Counted from the stretch's first letter, positions 1 through 5,873 are shown. The stretch: DNA of 6,224 nt from an uncultured Lentisphaeria bacterium (GCA_913042885.1 CAJWLW010000291.1:1-6224); one strand, 5' to 3'. Notes: generated by a model from the sequence alone, not told the origin. Made by a program: numbers and translations.

Positions 1-1250
1 CGGTCGACTTCGGCGGCGGCGCGGGCGGTGAGTTCGTGACTGTCGAGAACCTGCTGCCACAGGCCGCGCAGCCCGACGGGTGCGTCGCCGACGTGACGCG
101 GCGTGATCTTGTCCATCGACAGGTCACAAAGAACCTCCAGGCAGGCATCGCTCATGTTCGGTACAGCGTCGCCGACCGGCAGGATGAGGTGGAACGGTTT
201 GTCGAGCCCGCCCCACATCGCTTCTATGACGTCGGTGGCGTGGTCTGCCTTGGTGTTGGCGATGAATTCCTCGAGACCGTGTGTGCCGTAGTTGTAACCG
301 TCGACCTCGTTCCACATGTCCCAATGCCATTCGTATCGCGGGACGTGATCCCAGATCGCGATTGGCGGGATCGGGTCGTCGACGACCGTGTTGCCCTGCC
401 AATAGCGGACGTACTCTTTGGTGTGCCCTGTGCAGGTCGGGATATAGCCGAGCGCTTTGTAGAGCTCGCAGGTAATGGCATCGTTGTTCATGGCTTTCGC
501 CCCGGTGTCGCCGCCGTCGGTTTCGGTGGCTGCCTGTTGGCGCAGGCTTTCGGCAATCCTGGGCGTCAGGTCTTCGCCCTGGTATTCCGCCTTGAGCAGA
601 AACGTAAAATGATTCGGGCCGGTAATGCGCATATCGAAGTCACGATCCTGTTCCGGCGTCAGCTCGGCAGTCTCCGAATCGGTGATGCCGGCGCGGGCGG
701 CGTAAGCCCGCTTGACGTGCGGCATGTGCAGGCCATCGCACATGGCGAAGCTCTTCAGGTTTGGTGCATACAGCTGCAGCCCGATGGCGTGGGTCGCTGC
801 CGGGTTGATGTAGTTGATCAACCAGGTATCCGGGCACAACGCCTCGATGTCCTTGCAACATGCCAGAATATGCGGGAACTCGCGCAGTGTGCGCATGATA
901 CCGCCGGGCCCGATGGTGTCGCCACTGCACATGCGGATGCCGTATTTTGCCGCAATCTCACAGTCGAGCGCCCGATGCTTGACGGATTTGTACGCGAAAG
1001 AGAGTACCACGAAATCAGCGCCGGCCAGAACTTCTCGACGATCCCCGGATGACTCCAGCTTGAGCGACACGCCGGTATGGTCGATGGCCTTGCGGGCGAG
1101 CTCCGTCATGCGCGCCAGGTGCGTGGGATTGGTGTCGACCAGGGCCAGCGTACCGGCATTCAAATGTTCACTGGTGACCATCTGCCAGATGGCCTGCCTG
1201 CCGAAAAATAAACTGCCTGCGCCAACAATGACGACCTTAGGCCCTGGCAT
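1..1250 (-). CDS. Glycoside hydrolase family 4 enzyme (alpha-glucosidase/alpha-galactosidase type), 3' end cut by window
   Basis: Reading leftward from an ATG at 1250, the frame is open to the window edge (416 codons). GH4 members are usually around 450 residues, so only a short C-terminus is missing. GH4 enzymes cleave glycosides by an NAD+- and divalent-metal-dependent oxidation-elimination mechanism in the cytoplasm. Visible motifs: the N-terminal dinucleotide loop G10-A-G12-S13; the acidic residue after beta-2 (LVD39); GDTIGPGG at 110-117; NYINP at 146-150; a metal-ligand-type Cys171 in MCDGLH; the second metal-ligand motif GPNH with His214; and GYIPT...GHTKEY at 268-280, the region that carries the catalytic tyrosine in the family. 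GDTxGPGG and the GH..EY stretch recall the branch acting on non-phosphorylated alpha-glycosides (MelA/AglA-like) rather than the 6-phospho branch. This assignment is from memory of the family and the sugar is not determined. The start is supported by AGAGGG seven bases upstream. It is divergent from the deacylase gene. Family call is firm, substrate is not. Confidence 0.9.
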   Translation of the reverse strand, partial: MPGPKVVIVGAGSLFFGRQAIWQMVTSEHLNAGTLALVDTNPTHLARMTELARKAIDHTGVSLKLESSGDRREVLAGADFVVLSFAYKSVKHRALDCEIAAKYGIRMCSGDTIGPGGIMRTLREFPHILACCKDIEALCPDTWLINYINPAATHAIGLQLYAPNLKSFAMCDGLHMPHVKRAYAARAGITDSETAELTPEQDRDFDMRITGPNHFTFLLKAEYQGEDLTPRIAESLRQQAATETDGGDTGAKAMNNDAITCELYKALGYIPTCTGHTKEYVRYWQGNTVVDDPIPPIAIWDHVPRYEWHWDMWNEVDGYNYGTHGLEEFIANTKADHATDVIEAMWGGLDKPFHLILPVGDAVPNMSDACLEVLCDLSMDKITPRHVGDAPVGLRGLWQQVLDSHELTARAAAEVD

Positions 1251-1257
1251 TTTGCTT

Positions 1258-1263
1258 CCCTCT
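1258..1263 (-). promoter_or_regulatory. Shine-Dalgarno site for the GH4 gene
   Basis: AGAGGG on the minus strand lies seven bases before the ATG at 1250. It supports this start, which also gives the dinucleotide-binding loop its normal place about ten residues from the N-terminus. Confidence 0.6.
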
Positions 1264-1347
1264 GCGTGATGGTCGTTGTGGTGATTGATCCGGGAACAAC
1301 CGGTGATGAATATCTCTCGGCCGACTACCAATACAAACATCAGAACT

Positions 1348-1376
1348 ATGATTGACGGCCGGAGTTTTGCAGTCAA
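1348..1376 (-). promoter_or_regulatory. Candidate sigma70-type promoter for the GH4 gene
   Basis: On the minus strand, TTGACT (1376-1371, five of six matches to TTGACA) is followed after 17 bases by AATCAT (1353-1348, four of six matches to TATAAT). This leaves a leader of roughly 90 bases before the GH4 ATG. A small inverted repeat (ATTGAC at 1351-1356, GTCAAT at 1372-1377) overlaps both hexamers and could be a regulator site or chance. This was found by eye only. Confidence 0.35.
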
Positions 1377-1394
1377 TGTGTTGGGGTCACGGAT

Positions 1395-1468
1395 AAGAGA
1401 AAGAAGAGACCTTGACTATGGCCGGTTGTGCCGGCCGTGGTGAATGACCTTTCCTCTTTTCTTCTCTT
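1395..1468 (+). other. Long imperfect stem-loop in the deacylase gene leader
   Basis: A purine-rich arm at 1395-1408 pairs with a pyrimidine-rich arm at 1454-1468: 14 pairs with one bulged C at 1461 and one G-U pair. Inside it a second helix pairs 1415-1425 with 1431-1441 around a five-base TTGTG loop. Its core is GGCCGG/CCGGCC, with two G-U pairs further out. The whole structure ends 28 bases before the deacylase ATG. It is not a standard terminator, because the tract after the GC-rich helix is mixed C and T. It could be a leader structure, an mRNA stabiliser or the remnant of a small inverted-repeat element. The pairing is read directly; any function is inference. Confidence 0.5.
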
Positions 1469-1496
1469 GTGTACCAAACCTCAACCTGGTGTACAG

Positions 1497-1979
1497 ATGG
1501 ATATCTACGAATTTCTCGACCAGCACAGCATCCCTTATCAGCGGTGTGATCATCCGGCGGTATACACGTGTGAAGAAGTCGTACAGCATGTGCCTGCGGA
1601 CTTTCCCGGTGCCCACACGAAGAACCTGTTCCTGCGCGATGCCAAGGGCAAGCGTCATTTCCTGGTGACTGCCAGTGCCGAGCACAGCGTCGATCTCAAA
1701 GCGTTGTCACAGACGATCGGGGCGAGTCGGCTCAGCTTTGCATCGGCCGAGCGGCTCGAGAGGCATCTTGGCATCGCAGCGGGCGCGGTGAGTCTGCTGG
1801 CCGTGCTCAACGACACAAAGGGTGCCGTCGAGATCTTCGTTGATCAGGCACTGTGGGAAGCCGAAAGCCTGCGCTGCCATCCGTTGGTGAACACGAGCAC
1901 GCTAAGTATTGCCACGGGCGATATCGAACGGTTTTTGAGCGCTACCGGGCATTCTCTCAAAGTCGTGAGAATCCCCTGA
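1497..1979 (+). CDS. YbaK/ProX-family aminoacyl-tRNA deacylase (prolyl-tRNA editing type)
   Basis: The product is a 160-residue single-domain protein of the YbaK/ProX/INS-domain family. Members hydrolyse mischarged tRNA in trans, for example Ala-tRNA(Pro) or Cys-tRNA(Pro), and so guard translational fidelity in the cytoplasm. Visible features: an N-terminal helix (MDIYEFLDQHSIPYQ); DHPAVYTCEE at 18-27, typical of the ProX/PrdX branch; HTKNLFLRD at 40-48 with the conserved catalytic-type Lys42; and the later GIAAGAVS...LND segment. Where relatives, as I recall them, have a Pro-Phe after that V-S, this protein has Leu-Leu, which may affect the substrate pocket. The length matches free-standing ProX proteins. 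I chose the ATG at 1497 because it places the domain at the usual N-terminus. The frame stays open back to an ATG/GTG region near 1428, but that would add 23 residues encoded by the stem-loop DNA. No good Shine-Dalgarno site is visible. It converges with the propeller gene. Confidence 0.87.
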   Translation: MDIYEFLDQHSIPYQRCDHPAVYTCEEVVQHVPADFPGAHTKNLFLRDAKGKRHFLVTASAEHSVDLKALSQTIGASRLSFASAERLERHLGIAAGAVSLLAVLNDTKGAVEIFVDQALWEAESLRCHPLVNTSTLSIATGDIERFLSATGHSLKVVRIP

Positions 1980-2003
1980 AAAAAGACGGGTCTCTGCGTG
2001 CAT

Positions 2004-2954
2004 TCATTCTGCGACCGGCCTCAATACCGGCTCCAGCCATTCCGGCTTGATTCGGTAGAGCCCGCGCTGTTCGCTTGAGACGATCAGGTCGTTGCCGTCG
2101 AAGCAGATGGCCTCGCACTGGCCCATGGCGATGGCGCACCGCGACGCCTTGCCCTTCAGGAAGTTGTCATCGCCGTCATTGATCGCGAAGACCCAGACGG
2201 CAGTGTAGGTGAGAACGGCCAGACGCTTGCCGTCGGTCGAAACGTCCGCTGCCGTGACCATGCCGCCAATGTCGTAGTCCCCGACCAGCGTCAGGACATT
2301 TTCCTGTTCTTCGTCGATGTCGTCGAATCGGTAGAGCTGCGTGCGGGTATTGGTTCGGTGCTTGGTCAGCAGATAGTATTTGCCGCCCCACGCGAACACC
2401 GCTTCGCAGTCGAAGTTATTTATGGCCCGCGTGAAGTCAGTCTGATCGGGATAGCGAAAGCGGATCTTTTTGATGACCGACGTGGCCTTGGTCAGGCGCG
2501 GGTTGGGTTCTTTGATGACGTATAACGCCAGGTCGCGGCGCGGGATCTTATGGTTGCCGAAGGCCCCGATGATCAGGTTGCCGTCGTCGTCGGCCGCGAT
2601 GTCTTCCCAGTCGACGTTGCGGGCGTTGAGGACTTTGATGCCCTTGTAAGGGCCCGCGTCGTTTTCGGGTCGCACGGCTTCGCCGTCCATCGTGATGGCA
2701 AAGATCCGCGCGCTGTCACCCGAATCGTTGAGCGTCCACATGACGCCCAGAAAGTTGCAGCTCATTGCCAGCCCGGAGGATTCGCTGATTGCTTTCGGCA
2801 CAATCATGGCGTAGGGCGTGTCGGCCGCGATGAGTGCGGTGGTTGTGAACATTGCAATCGTCAAAGTGTTCCTGATGGCCCTGTCCACCGGTGCCAACCA
2901 GCCGCTATCTTTCCGGCGTTTCGTGGGCGCCGACTTTTTCTTGGACTCTCGCAT
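2004..2954 (-). CDS. Exported beta-propeller-like protein of unknown function
   Basis: The product has 316 residues. Its N-terminus is strongly basic (ten Lys/Arg in the first 16 residues plus Arg25 and Arg28), followed by a hydrophobic segment at about 30-44 ending in Ala-Ala before Asp45. This reads as a signal peptide or signal anchor with a long n-region. The rest is rich in short beta-strand, Asp/Gly-turn repeats: SGLA (60-63), WTLNDSGD (73-80), DWEDIAADDDGN (115-126), IIGAFGNH (128-135) and later strands such as YYLLTKHR and LAVLTYTAVWVF. The W..NDSGD, DWEDIA and IG..GN pattern recalls a group of secreted, uncharacterised phytase- or esterase-like propeller proteins. No catalytic site is evident. 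It is the last gene of the operon, starting five bases after the dehydrogenase stop, with no obvious Shine-Dalgarno site, so translational coupling is likely. The long start is preferred because starting at Met35 would cut the hydrophobic segment. Confidence 0.75.
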   Translation of the reverse strand: MRESKKKSAPTKRRKDSGWLAPVDRAIRNTLTIAMFTTTALIAADTPYAMIVPKAISESSGLAMSCNFLGVMWTLNDSGDSARIFAITMDGEAVRPENDAGPYKGIKVLNARNVDWEDIAADDDGNLIIGAFGNHKIPRRDLALYVIKEPNPRLTKATSVIKKIRFRYPDQTDFTRAINNFDCEAVFAWGGKYYLLTKHRTNTRTQLYRFDDIDEEQENVLTLVGDYDIGGMVTAADVSTDGKRLAVLTYTAVWVFAINDGDDNFLKGKASRCAIAMGQCEAICFDGNDLIVSSEQRGLYRIKPEWLEPVLRPVAE

Positions 2955-2959
2955 TGGAG

Positions 2960-3982
2960 TTACGGTTTCAGTACGGCTTTGACGATCTCGCAGCTATGCA
3001 TGGTTTCGAACGCGGTATGCCAGTCGCTCAACGCCCATGTCCCGCCAATCGCCGGGGCGACGTCCAGCTGGCCGTTGGCCATCATTGTGATGATCTGTTC
3101 CCAGATCGGCCAGTTGTGGCTGAAGCTGCCTTGTAGCGTGACGTTTTTCTGAACCAGCGGATCGAGGCTGAAATTGAGCGGTTGCGGTCCCCACCCGACT
3201 TTGCTGATCCAACCTGCCGGACGGACGACGTCGATAGCGAGTTTTAATGCGGCGGACGCACCGGCTGCATCGACGACGCCGTCACACCCGAGGCCGTCCC
3301 GCTCCCGGGCCCAGTCCTCGACACCGTCGACCAGCACAGTGCAGCCGTAGGCTTCGGCGATGGCCAGGCGTGCTGTATCCGACGGCAGCCCTGCGACCGC
3401 CACTTCGGCGCCGGCGTGTTTCGCCATGAGAGCGGAGAAGATGCCGATCGTTCCGGGCCCGACTATCAGAACCCGGTGTCCCGGTTTGACCCGACCGTTG
3501 TTGATGACGGCGTTGTAGGCGACACAACACGGCTCGGTGAGGGCTGCATGCTCAAACGGCACATTCTCCGGCAAGTGGTGGAGAATGCGTTTCGGCACGG
3601 CCACGTGACGGCGCATCGCACCATCGATGAGAGCGCCGTACCCTAGCCGTGATGGGTCGAGATTGTAAAGCCCGCGCCGGGTGAGCGGGCTGTCCGGATC
3701 GATGACGGCCGACGTTTCACTGACGACACGATCACCCTCTGCCCAGCCCGTTACGTCGGCACCGACCTGGCGAATGACGCCGCAGAACTCATGGCCCAGG
3801 ACGACTGGATAGTTCATCGTCCAGCTGATACCCCCCTGCCACATGTGCAGGTCACTGCCGCACACGCCGACAGCTTCGACTTCGAGCAGAACTTCGTCGG
3901 CAGCGATGGTGGGTTCTGGAATCTCGCGCAGCTCGACGCTTTTCGGCTCGACAGCATAATTTACGACTGCAGTGTCTGACAT
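2960..3982 (-). CDS. Zinc-type medium-chain alcohol/polyol dehydrogenase
   Basis: The product is a 340-residue member of the MDR superfamily (sorbitol / threonine dehydrogenase-like). It should oxidise a polyol or sugar hydroxyl, or reduce the ketone, with NAD(P) in the cytoplasm. Visible features: GVCGSDLH (39-46) with catalytic-zinc Cys41; GHE (63-65) with His64 and Glu65; Glu150 in LTEP, a usual zinc-site residue; and the Rossmann loop GPGTIG (175-180). The lobe at about 88-116 that usually holds four structural-zinc cysteines has none (it reads SETSAVIDPD...RRGLYNLDP). The structural zinc is therefore probably absent. I place the start at 3982 because GAGAGGG sits just upstream and the ATG follows the previous gene's TGA by one base. 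An in-frame ATG at 4018 would add 12 residues read out of that gene. It is the middle gene of a three-gene operon. The substrate is unknown. Confidence 0.88.
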   Translation of the reverse strand: MSDTAVVNYAVEPKSVELREIPEPTIAADEVLLEVEAVGVCGSDLHMWQGGISWTMNYPVVLGHEFCGVIRQVGADVTGWAEGDRVVSETSAVIDPDSPLTRRGLYNLDPSRLGYGALIDGAMRRHVAVPKRILHHLPENVPFEHAALTEPCCVAYNAVINNGRVKPGHRVLIVGPGTIGIFSALMAKHAGAEVAVAGLPSDTARLAIAEAYGCTVLVDGVEDWARERDGLGCDGVVDAAGASAALKLAIDVVRPAGWISKVGWGPQPLNFSLDPLVQKNVTLQGSFSHNWPIWEQIITMMANGQLDVAPAIGGTWALSDWHTAFETMHSCEIVKAVLKP

Positions 3983-3983
3983 G

Positions 3984-4649
3984 TCACCCTCTCGGGCGGT
4001 AATTGCTTTTGACTTCATCGACGTAGCGCGTGAGCTCGCCGAGGGGATCGTCGCCGTCGGTCAGTGGATGGCCGATGACAAAATATTCGGCGCCCATCTT
4101 TGCCGCGCATACGGCGTCTTCGACACCGAAAGTCGCAATGCCGACGGGCCCCGGGACGACTTCCAACACACCTGGCAGCCAGGGCGTGGTGTCGCGCGAG
4201 TCATCGGCGCGCCGTTCATCCGCACTGTAGTGGAGATAGATAAAGTCGGCGCCCCATTCCCAGCATTGCCGGGCCCGGCCGGGTTGATCCTTGGCGCCGA
4301 TGGTGTCGACGACCACGTCGATGCCCAGTTTCTTGCCTTCATCGATTGCCGAGCGCACGGTCGCATCGGAGGCGTTGGCGCAGACTGTCATCAGATGCCC
4401 GCCCTGGTCTTTGGTGCGCTGGACGTTCTTGAAACCGGAATCCATGGTTTTGTAGTCGGCGATAACCGGCATATCGGGAAAGGCCCGGACCATTGCGCCG
4501 ATCGGCGCGAGCCCTTGGCAGGTGATCAGCGGCGTACCGATTTCGAGCCAGTCGAAGCCGGCTTCGACGGCGATCGCCGCCATATCCAGTGCTTCTTCCG
4601 TGGTCGGGTAATCGAGGGCAATCTGGGTGATTGGATAGGTGTAAGCCAT
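3984..4649 (-). CDS. OMP-decarboxylase-superfamily enzyme, 3-hexulose-6-phosphate synthase / 3-keto-L-gulonate-6-phosphate decarboxylase-like
   Basis: The product has 221 residues, close to the family's 205-225, and forms a predicted (beta/alpha)8 barrel. The family holds HPS, which condenses formaldehyde with ribulose 5-phosphate, and KGPDC, which decarboxylates 3-keto-L-gulonate 6-phosphate; both use Mg2+ and an enediolate. Visible active-site residues: ALDYPT with Asp13; WLEIGTPLI (34-42) with Glu36; ADYKTMDSG (64-72) with the Asp65-x-Lys67-x-x-Asp70 signature; VVVD (112-115); and His140 at the place of the family's catalytic His. The IEIGTPLI..G and ADxKTMDxG pattern looks more HPS-like. 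Odd points: the usual C-terminal Gly-Gly phosphate loop reads IATFGVED (171-178), and the usual Gly-Arg reads IGHPLT (192-197). The substrate's phosphate may therefore be bound differently or be absent. It leads the operon, has a strong AAGGAG site, and has no hexulose-phosphate isomerase beside it. The superfamily call is firm; the reaction is open. Confidence 0.87.
   Translation of the reverse strand: MAYTYPITQIALDYPTTEEALDMAAIAVEAGFDWLEIGTPLITCQGLAPIGAMVRAFPDMPVIADYKTMDSGFKNVQRTKDQGGHLMTVCANASDATVRSAIDEGKKLGIDVVVDTIGAKDQPGRARQCWEWGADFIYLHYSADERRADDSRDTTPWLPGVLEVVPGPVGIATFGVEDAVCAAKMGAEYFVIGHPLTDGDDPLGELTRYVDEVKSNYRPRG
3987..3993 (-). promoter_or_regulatory. Shine-Dalgarno site deciding the dehydrogenase start
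   Basis: GAGAGGG on the minus strand lies inside the last codons of the HPS/KGPDC-like gene. After it come TGA, one C and the ATG at 3982. The arrangement favors the 3982 start over the upstream ATG at 4018 and suggests coupled translation of the two genes. Confidence 0.7.
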
Positions 4650-4656
4650 TCATAGT

Positions 4657-4662
4657 CTCCTT
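4657..4662 (-). promoter_or_regulatory. Strong Shine-Dalgarno site for the HPS/KGPDC-like gene
   Basis: AAGGAG on the minus strand sits seven bases before the ATG at 4649. A second ATG at 4653 overlaps it in another frame (ATGAATG), and the spacing and protein homology choose 4649. Confidence 0.8.
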
Positions 4663-4686
4663 AATGTGTGGGGTGTGGCAGGGAAG

Positions 4687-4714
4687 AAGGTAATCGTGAT
4701 CGATGCGAGGTCAA
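4687..4714 (-). promoter_or_regulatory. Tentative promoter of the three-gene operon
   Basis: On the minus strand, TTGACC (4714-4709, five of six matches to TTGACA) is followed after 16 bases by TACCTT (4692-4687, three of six matches to TATAAT). Both hexamers overlap the inverted repeat at 4690-4721. The weak -10 would suit a regulated promoter, but the match may be chance. Confidence 0.3.
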
Positions 4715-4721
4715 CGATTAC
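4690..4721. promoter_or_regulatory. Inverted repeat, candidate operator of the operon
   Basis: GTAATCGT (4690-4697) and ACGATTAC (4714-4721) are perfect 8-base inverted arms around a 16-base spacer. The spacer itself holds TGA and TCA at its ends and the 6-base palindrome ATCGAT. The site lies 40 bases before the start of the HPS/KGPDC-like gene and covers its possible -35 box, the place a repressor would bind. No regulator gene is in the window, so the binding protein is unknown. Confidence 0.45.
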
Positions 4722-4770
4722 TCAGTGGCAGTTCATCGCAGCGTGAACCTTTTCGCTCGTTTCGTCCTTG

Positions 4771-5763
4771 TCAGCCTTGTGGCTTTGGCAGCTCAGGGGT
4801 GAACAGATAATCGGGTTCGATTTCTTGCCGCTTTTGAATCGCAATGATCTCCGACCAGGCCGCGATCAGCCCTTTGGGACACGGTTGCAGATCGTGCTTG
4901 ATCCGGGCATGGAGTTTACCGAGCTTGTAGCACGGCACCGCGGCGTACATGTGATGCTCGGTATGATAATTCATATGCCAGTATAAGAAACGAACGAACG
5001 GGCTGAGAATAACCGTGCGGCAGCAGAGACGGAAATCCTTCACATTGTCCCGCAGCCCTATGTGCTGGGAATTGTTACAGAAGAAAAAAAGCCAGTTGCC
5101 GTAGCAGTGCGCCAGAGTTGTCAGCACTGGCAGCATCCACCATTGGCGCCAGATCGAAACACCTACAATAGCCAGATGCGTGAGGAGATTGATCCGGGCC
5201 CAGTTTCGCATCTTCGCGAGCTTCCGGGGTGACGACTCCGGAAATATTGTGTGCTCCCAGTCGCCCAACAGCTTGCCGCGGCAGTGCCGGATATTCACCG
5301 GCCACCTGGTTATCAATTGCATGAAATCGATGAATCCGGTTCTGAGAAAATCTTTCACTGAGGTTTTCATCGGCAGCACCACTTCCAGATCGGCCGGCGG
5401 GTGCAGGGTGTACTTGTGATGTTCCTGGTGGCTGGCCCAGAAATGGACTGGATTGTGGCCGGTGAGGAGACTAAAAATCCGCAGGAAGAGCGTGTTGAGG
5501 AACTTCGTTCTGAATACCGAGCTGTGCACGAGCTCGTGGAACCCGTTGTCGAGGAATTTGAAACAAGTGCCGTGAATGAAAATTATCAGCAGCAGGACGG
5601 GCAGCGGCCAGTGGCCGGCGGCGTACCAGGCGGTCGCACCGGTCAGGCCAACCAGGCCGAGATGCCCCAGTGCCTGACACAGGCCCCAGAAATCACTGCG
5701 TTGATTCAACTCCTTCAGCGTTGCCGAGTCGATCGGTGTCCGGTACCAGTCGATGCTGTCCAT
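4771..5763 (-). CDS. Membrane fatty acid desaturase-family protein
   Basis: The product is a 330-residue integral membrane di-iron protein of the FA_desaturase family. Such enzymes use O2 and electrons from a ferredoxin or cytochrome b5-type partner to desaturate or hydroxylate lipid chains at the cytoplasmic membrane. All three histidine boxes are present: HELVH (76-80), HQEHH (112-116) and HTEHH (267-271). A further His234 in NSQH fits the extra iron ligand often seen in these proteins. Hydrophobic spans lie near 32-48, 53-72, 88-101, 193-204 and 210-229. The second box is followed by KYTLHPPADLE, so the protein is not degraded. The region before the ATG has no Shine-Dalgarno site but ends a run of 8-base repeats. 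It is divergent from the dehydrogenase at 6013 and lies 121 bases upstream of the sugar operon in the same direction, probably as a separate unit. The substrate (acyl chain, carotenoid or other) cannot be told. Confidence 0.87.
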   Translation of the reverse strand: MDSIDWYRTPIDSATLKELNQRSDFWGLCQALGHLGLVGLTGATAWYAAGHWPLPVLLLIIFIHGTCFKFLDNGFHELVHSSVFRTKFLNTLFLRIFSLLTGHNPVHFWASHQEHHKYTLHPPADLEVVLPMKTSVKDFLRTGFIDFMQLITRWPVNIRHCRGKLLGDWEHTIFPESSPRKLAKMRNWARINLLTHLAIVGVSIWRQWWMLPVLTTLAHCYGNWLFFFCNNSQHIGLRDNVKDFRLCCRTVILSPFVRFLYWHMNYHTEHHMYAAVPCYKLGKLHARIKHDLQPCPKGLIAAWSEIIAIQKRQEIEPDYLFTPELPKPQG

Positions 5764-5770
5764 GGGAGAT

Positions 5771-5802
5771 TGGGTTACTGGGTTACTGGGTTACTGGGAT
5801 AC
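5771..5802. repeat. Tandem 8-base repeat, four copies
   Basis: TGGGTTAC occurs three times in a row (5771-5778, 5779-5786, 5787-5794), followed by TGGGATAC (5795-5802), one base different. The array begins eight bases before the desaturase start codon, so it occupies the ribosome-binding area of that mRNA. On the minus strand it reads GTAACCCA repeats. Copy-number change by slippage would alter the leader length without touching the reading frame. Confidence 0.9.
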
Positions 5803-5873
5803 TGAGAGAAGAAGGAAAATCGCCGGATTGGGCGAAAATTCAAGCGCCGTATGGCACCGCACGGATGAGAGTT

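Noticed and set aside
36..1052. Long open frame on the plus strand (338 codons)
   Set aside because: It is antisense to the GH4 gene, whose motifs are clear; the plus-strand translation shows no recognisable domain and reflects GC-rich codon bias.
1428..1496. N-terminal extension of the deacylase by 23 codons
   Set aside because: The extra codons come from the stem-loop, no ribosome-binding site supports them, and the family domain begins at the ATG at 1497.
1980..2003. Search for a bidirectional terminator in the convergent gap
   Set aside because: The 24 bases hold an A run but no hairpin that I can pair convincingly.
2550..3152. Plus-strand open frame of 200 codons across two minus-strand genes
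   Set aside because: It spans the dehydrogenase-propeller junction in antisense and has no domain-like content.
3972..4655. Plus-strand open frame of 227 codons
   Set aside because: Mirror of the HPS/KGPDC-like gene, which has its full active-site motif and a strong ribosome-binding site on the minus strand.
4731..4748. GTTCA/TGAAC hairpin downstream of the desaturase as a terminator
   Set aside because: The stem is only five to six pairs, and on the desaturase's strand no T tract follows it; the T run is on the other strand, where no gene ends.
5401..5805. Plus-strand open frame ending in the octamer repeat
   Set aside because: Antisense to the desaturase; its last residues (GYWVTGLLGY) merely translate the tandem repeat.
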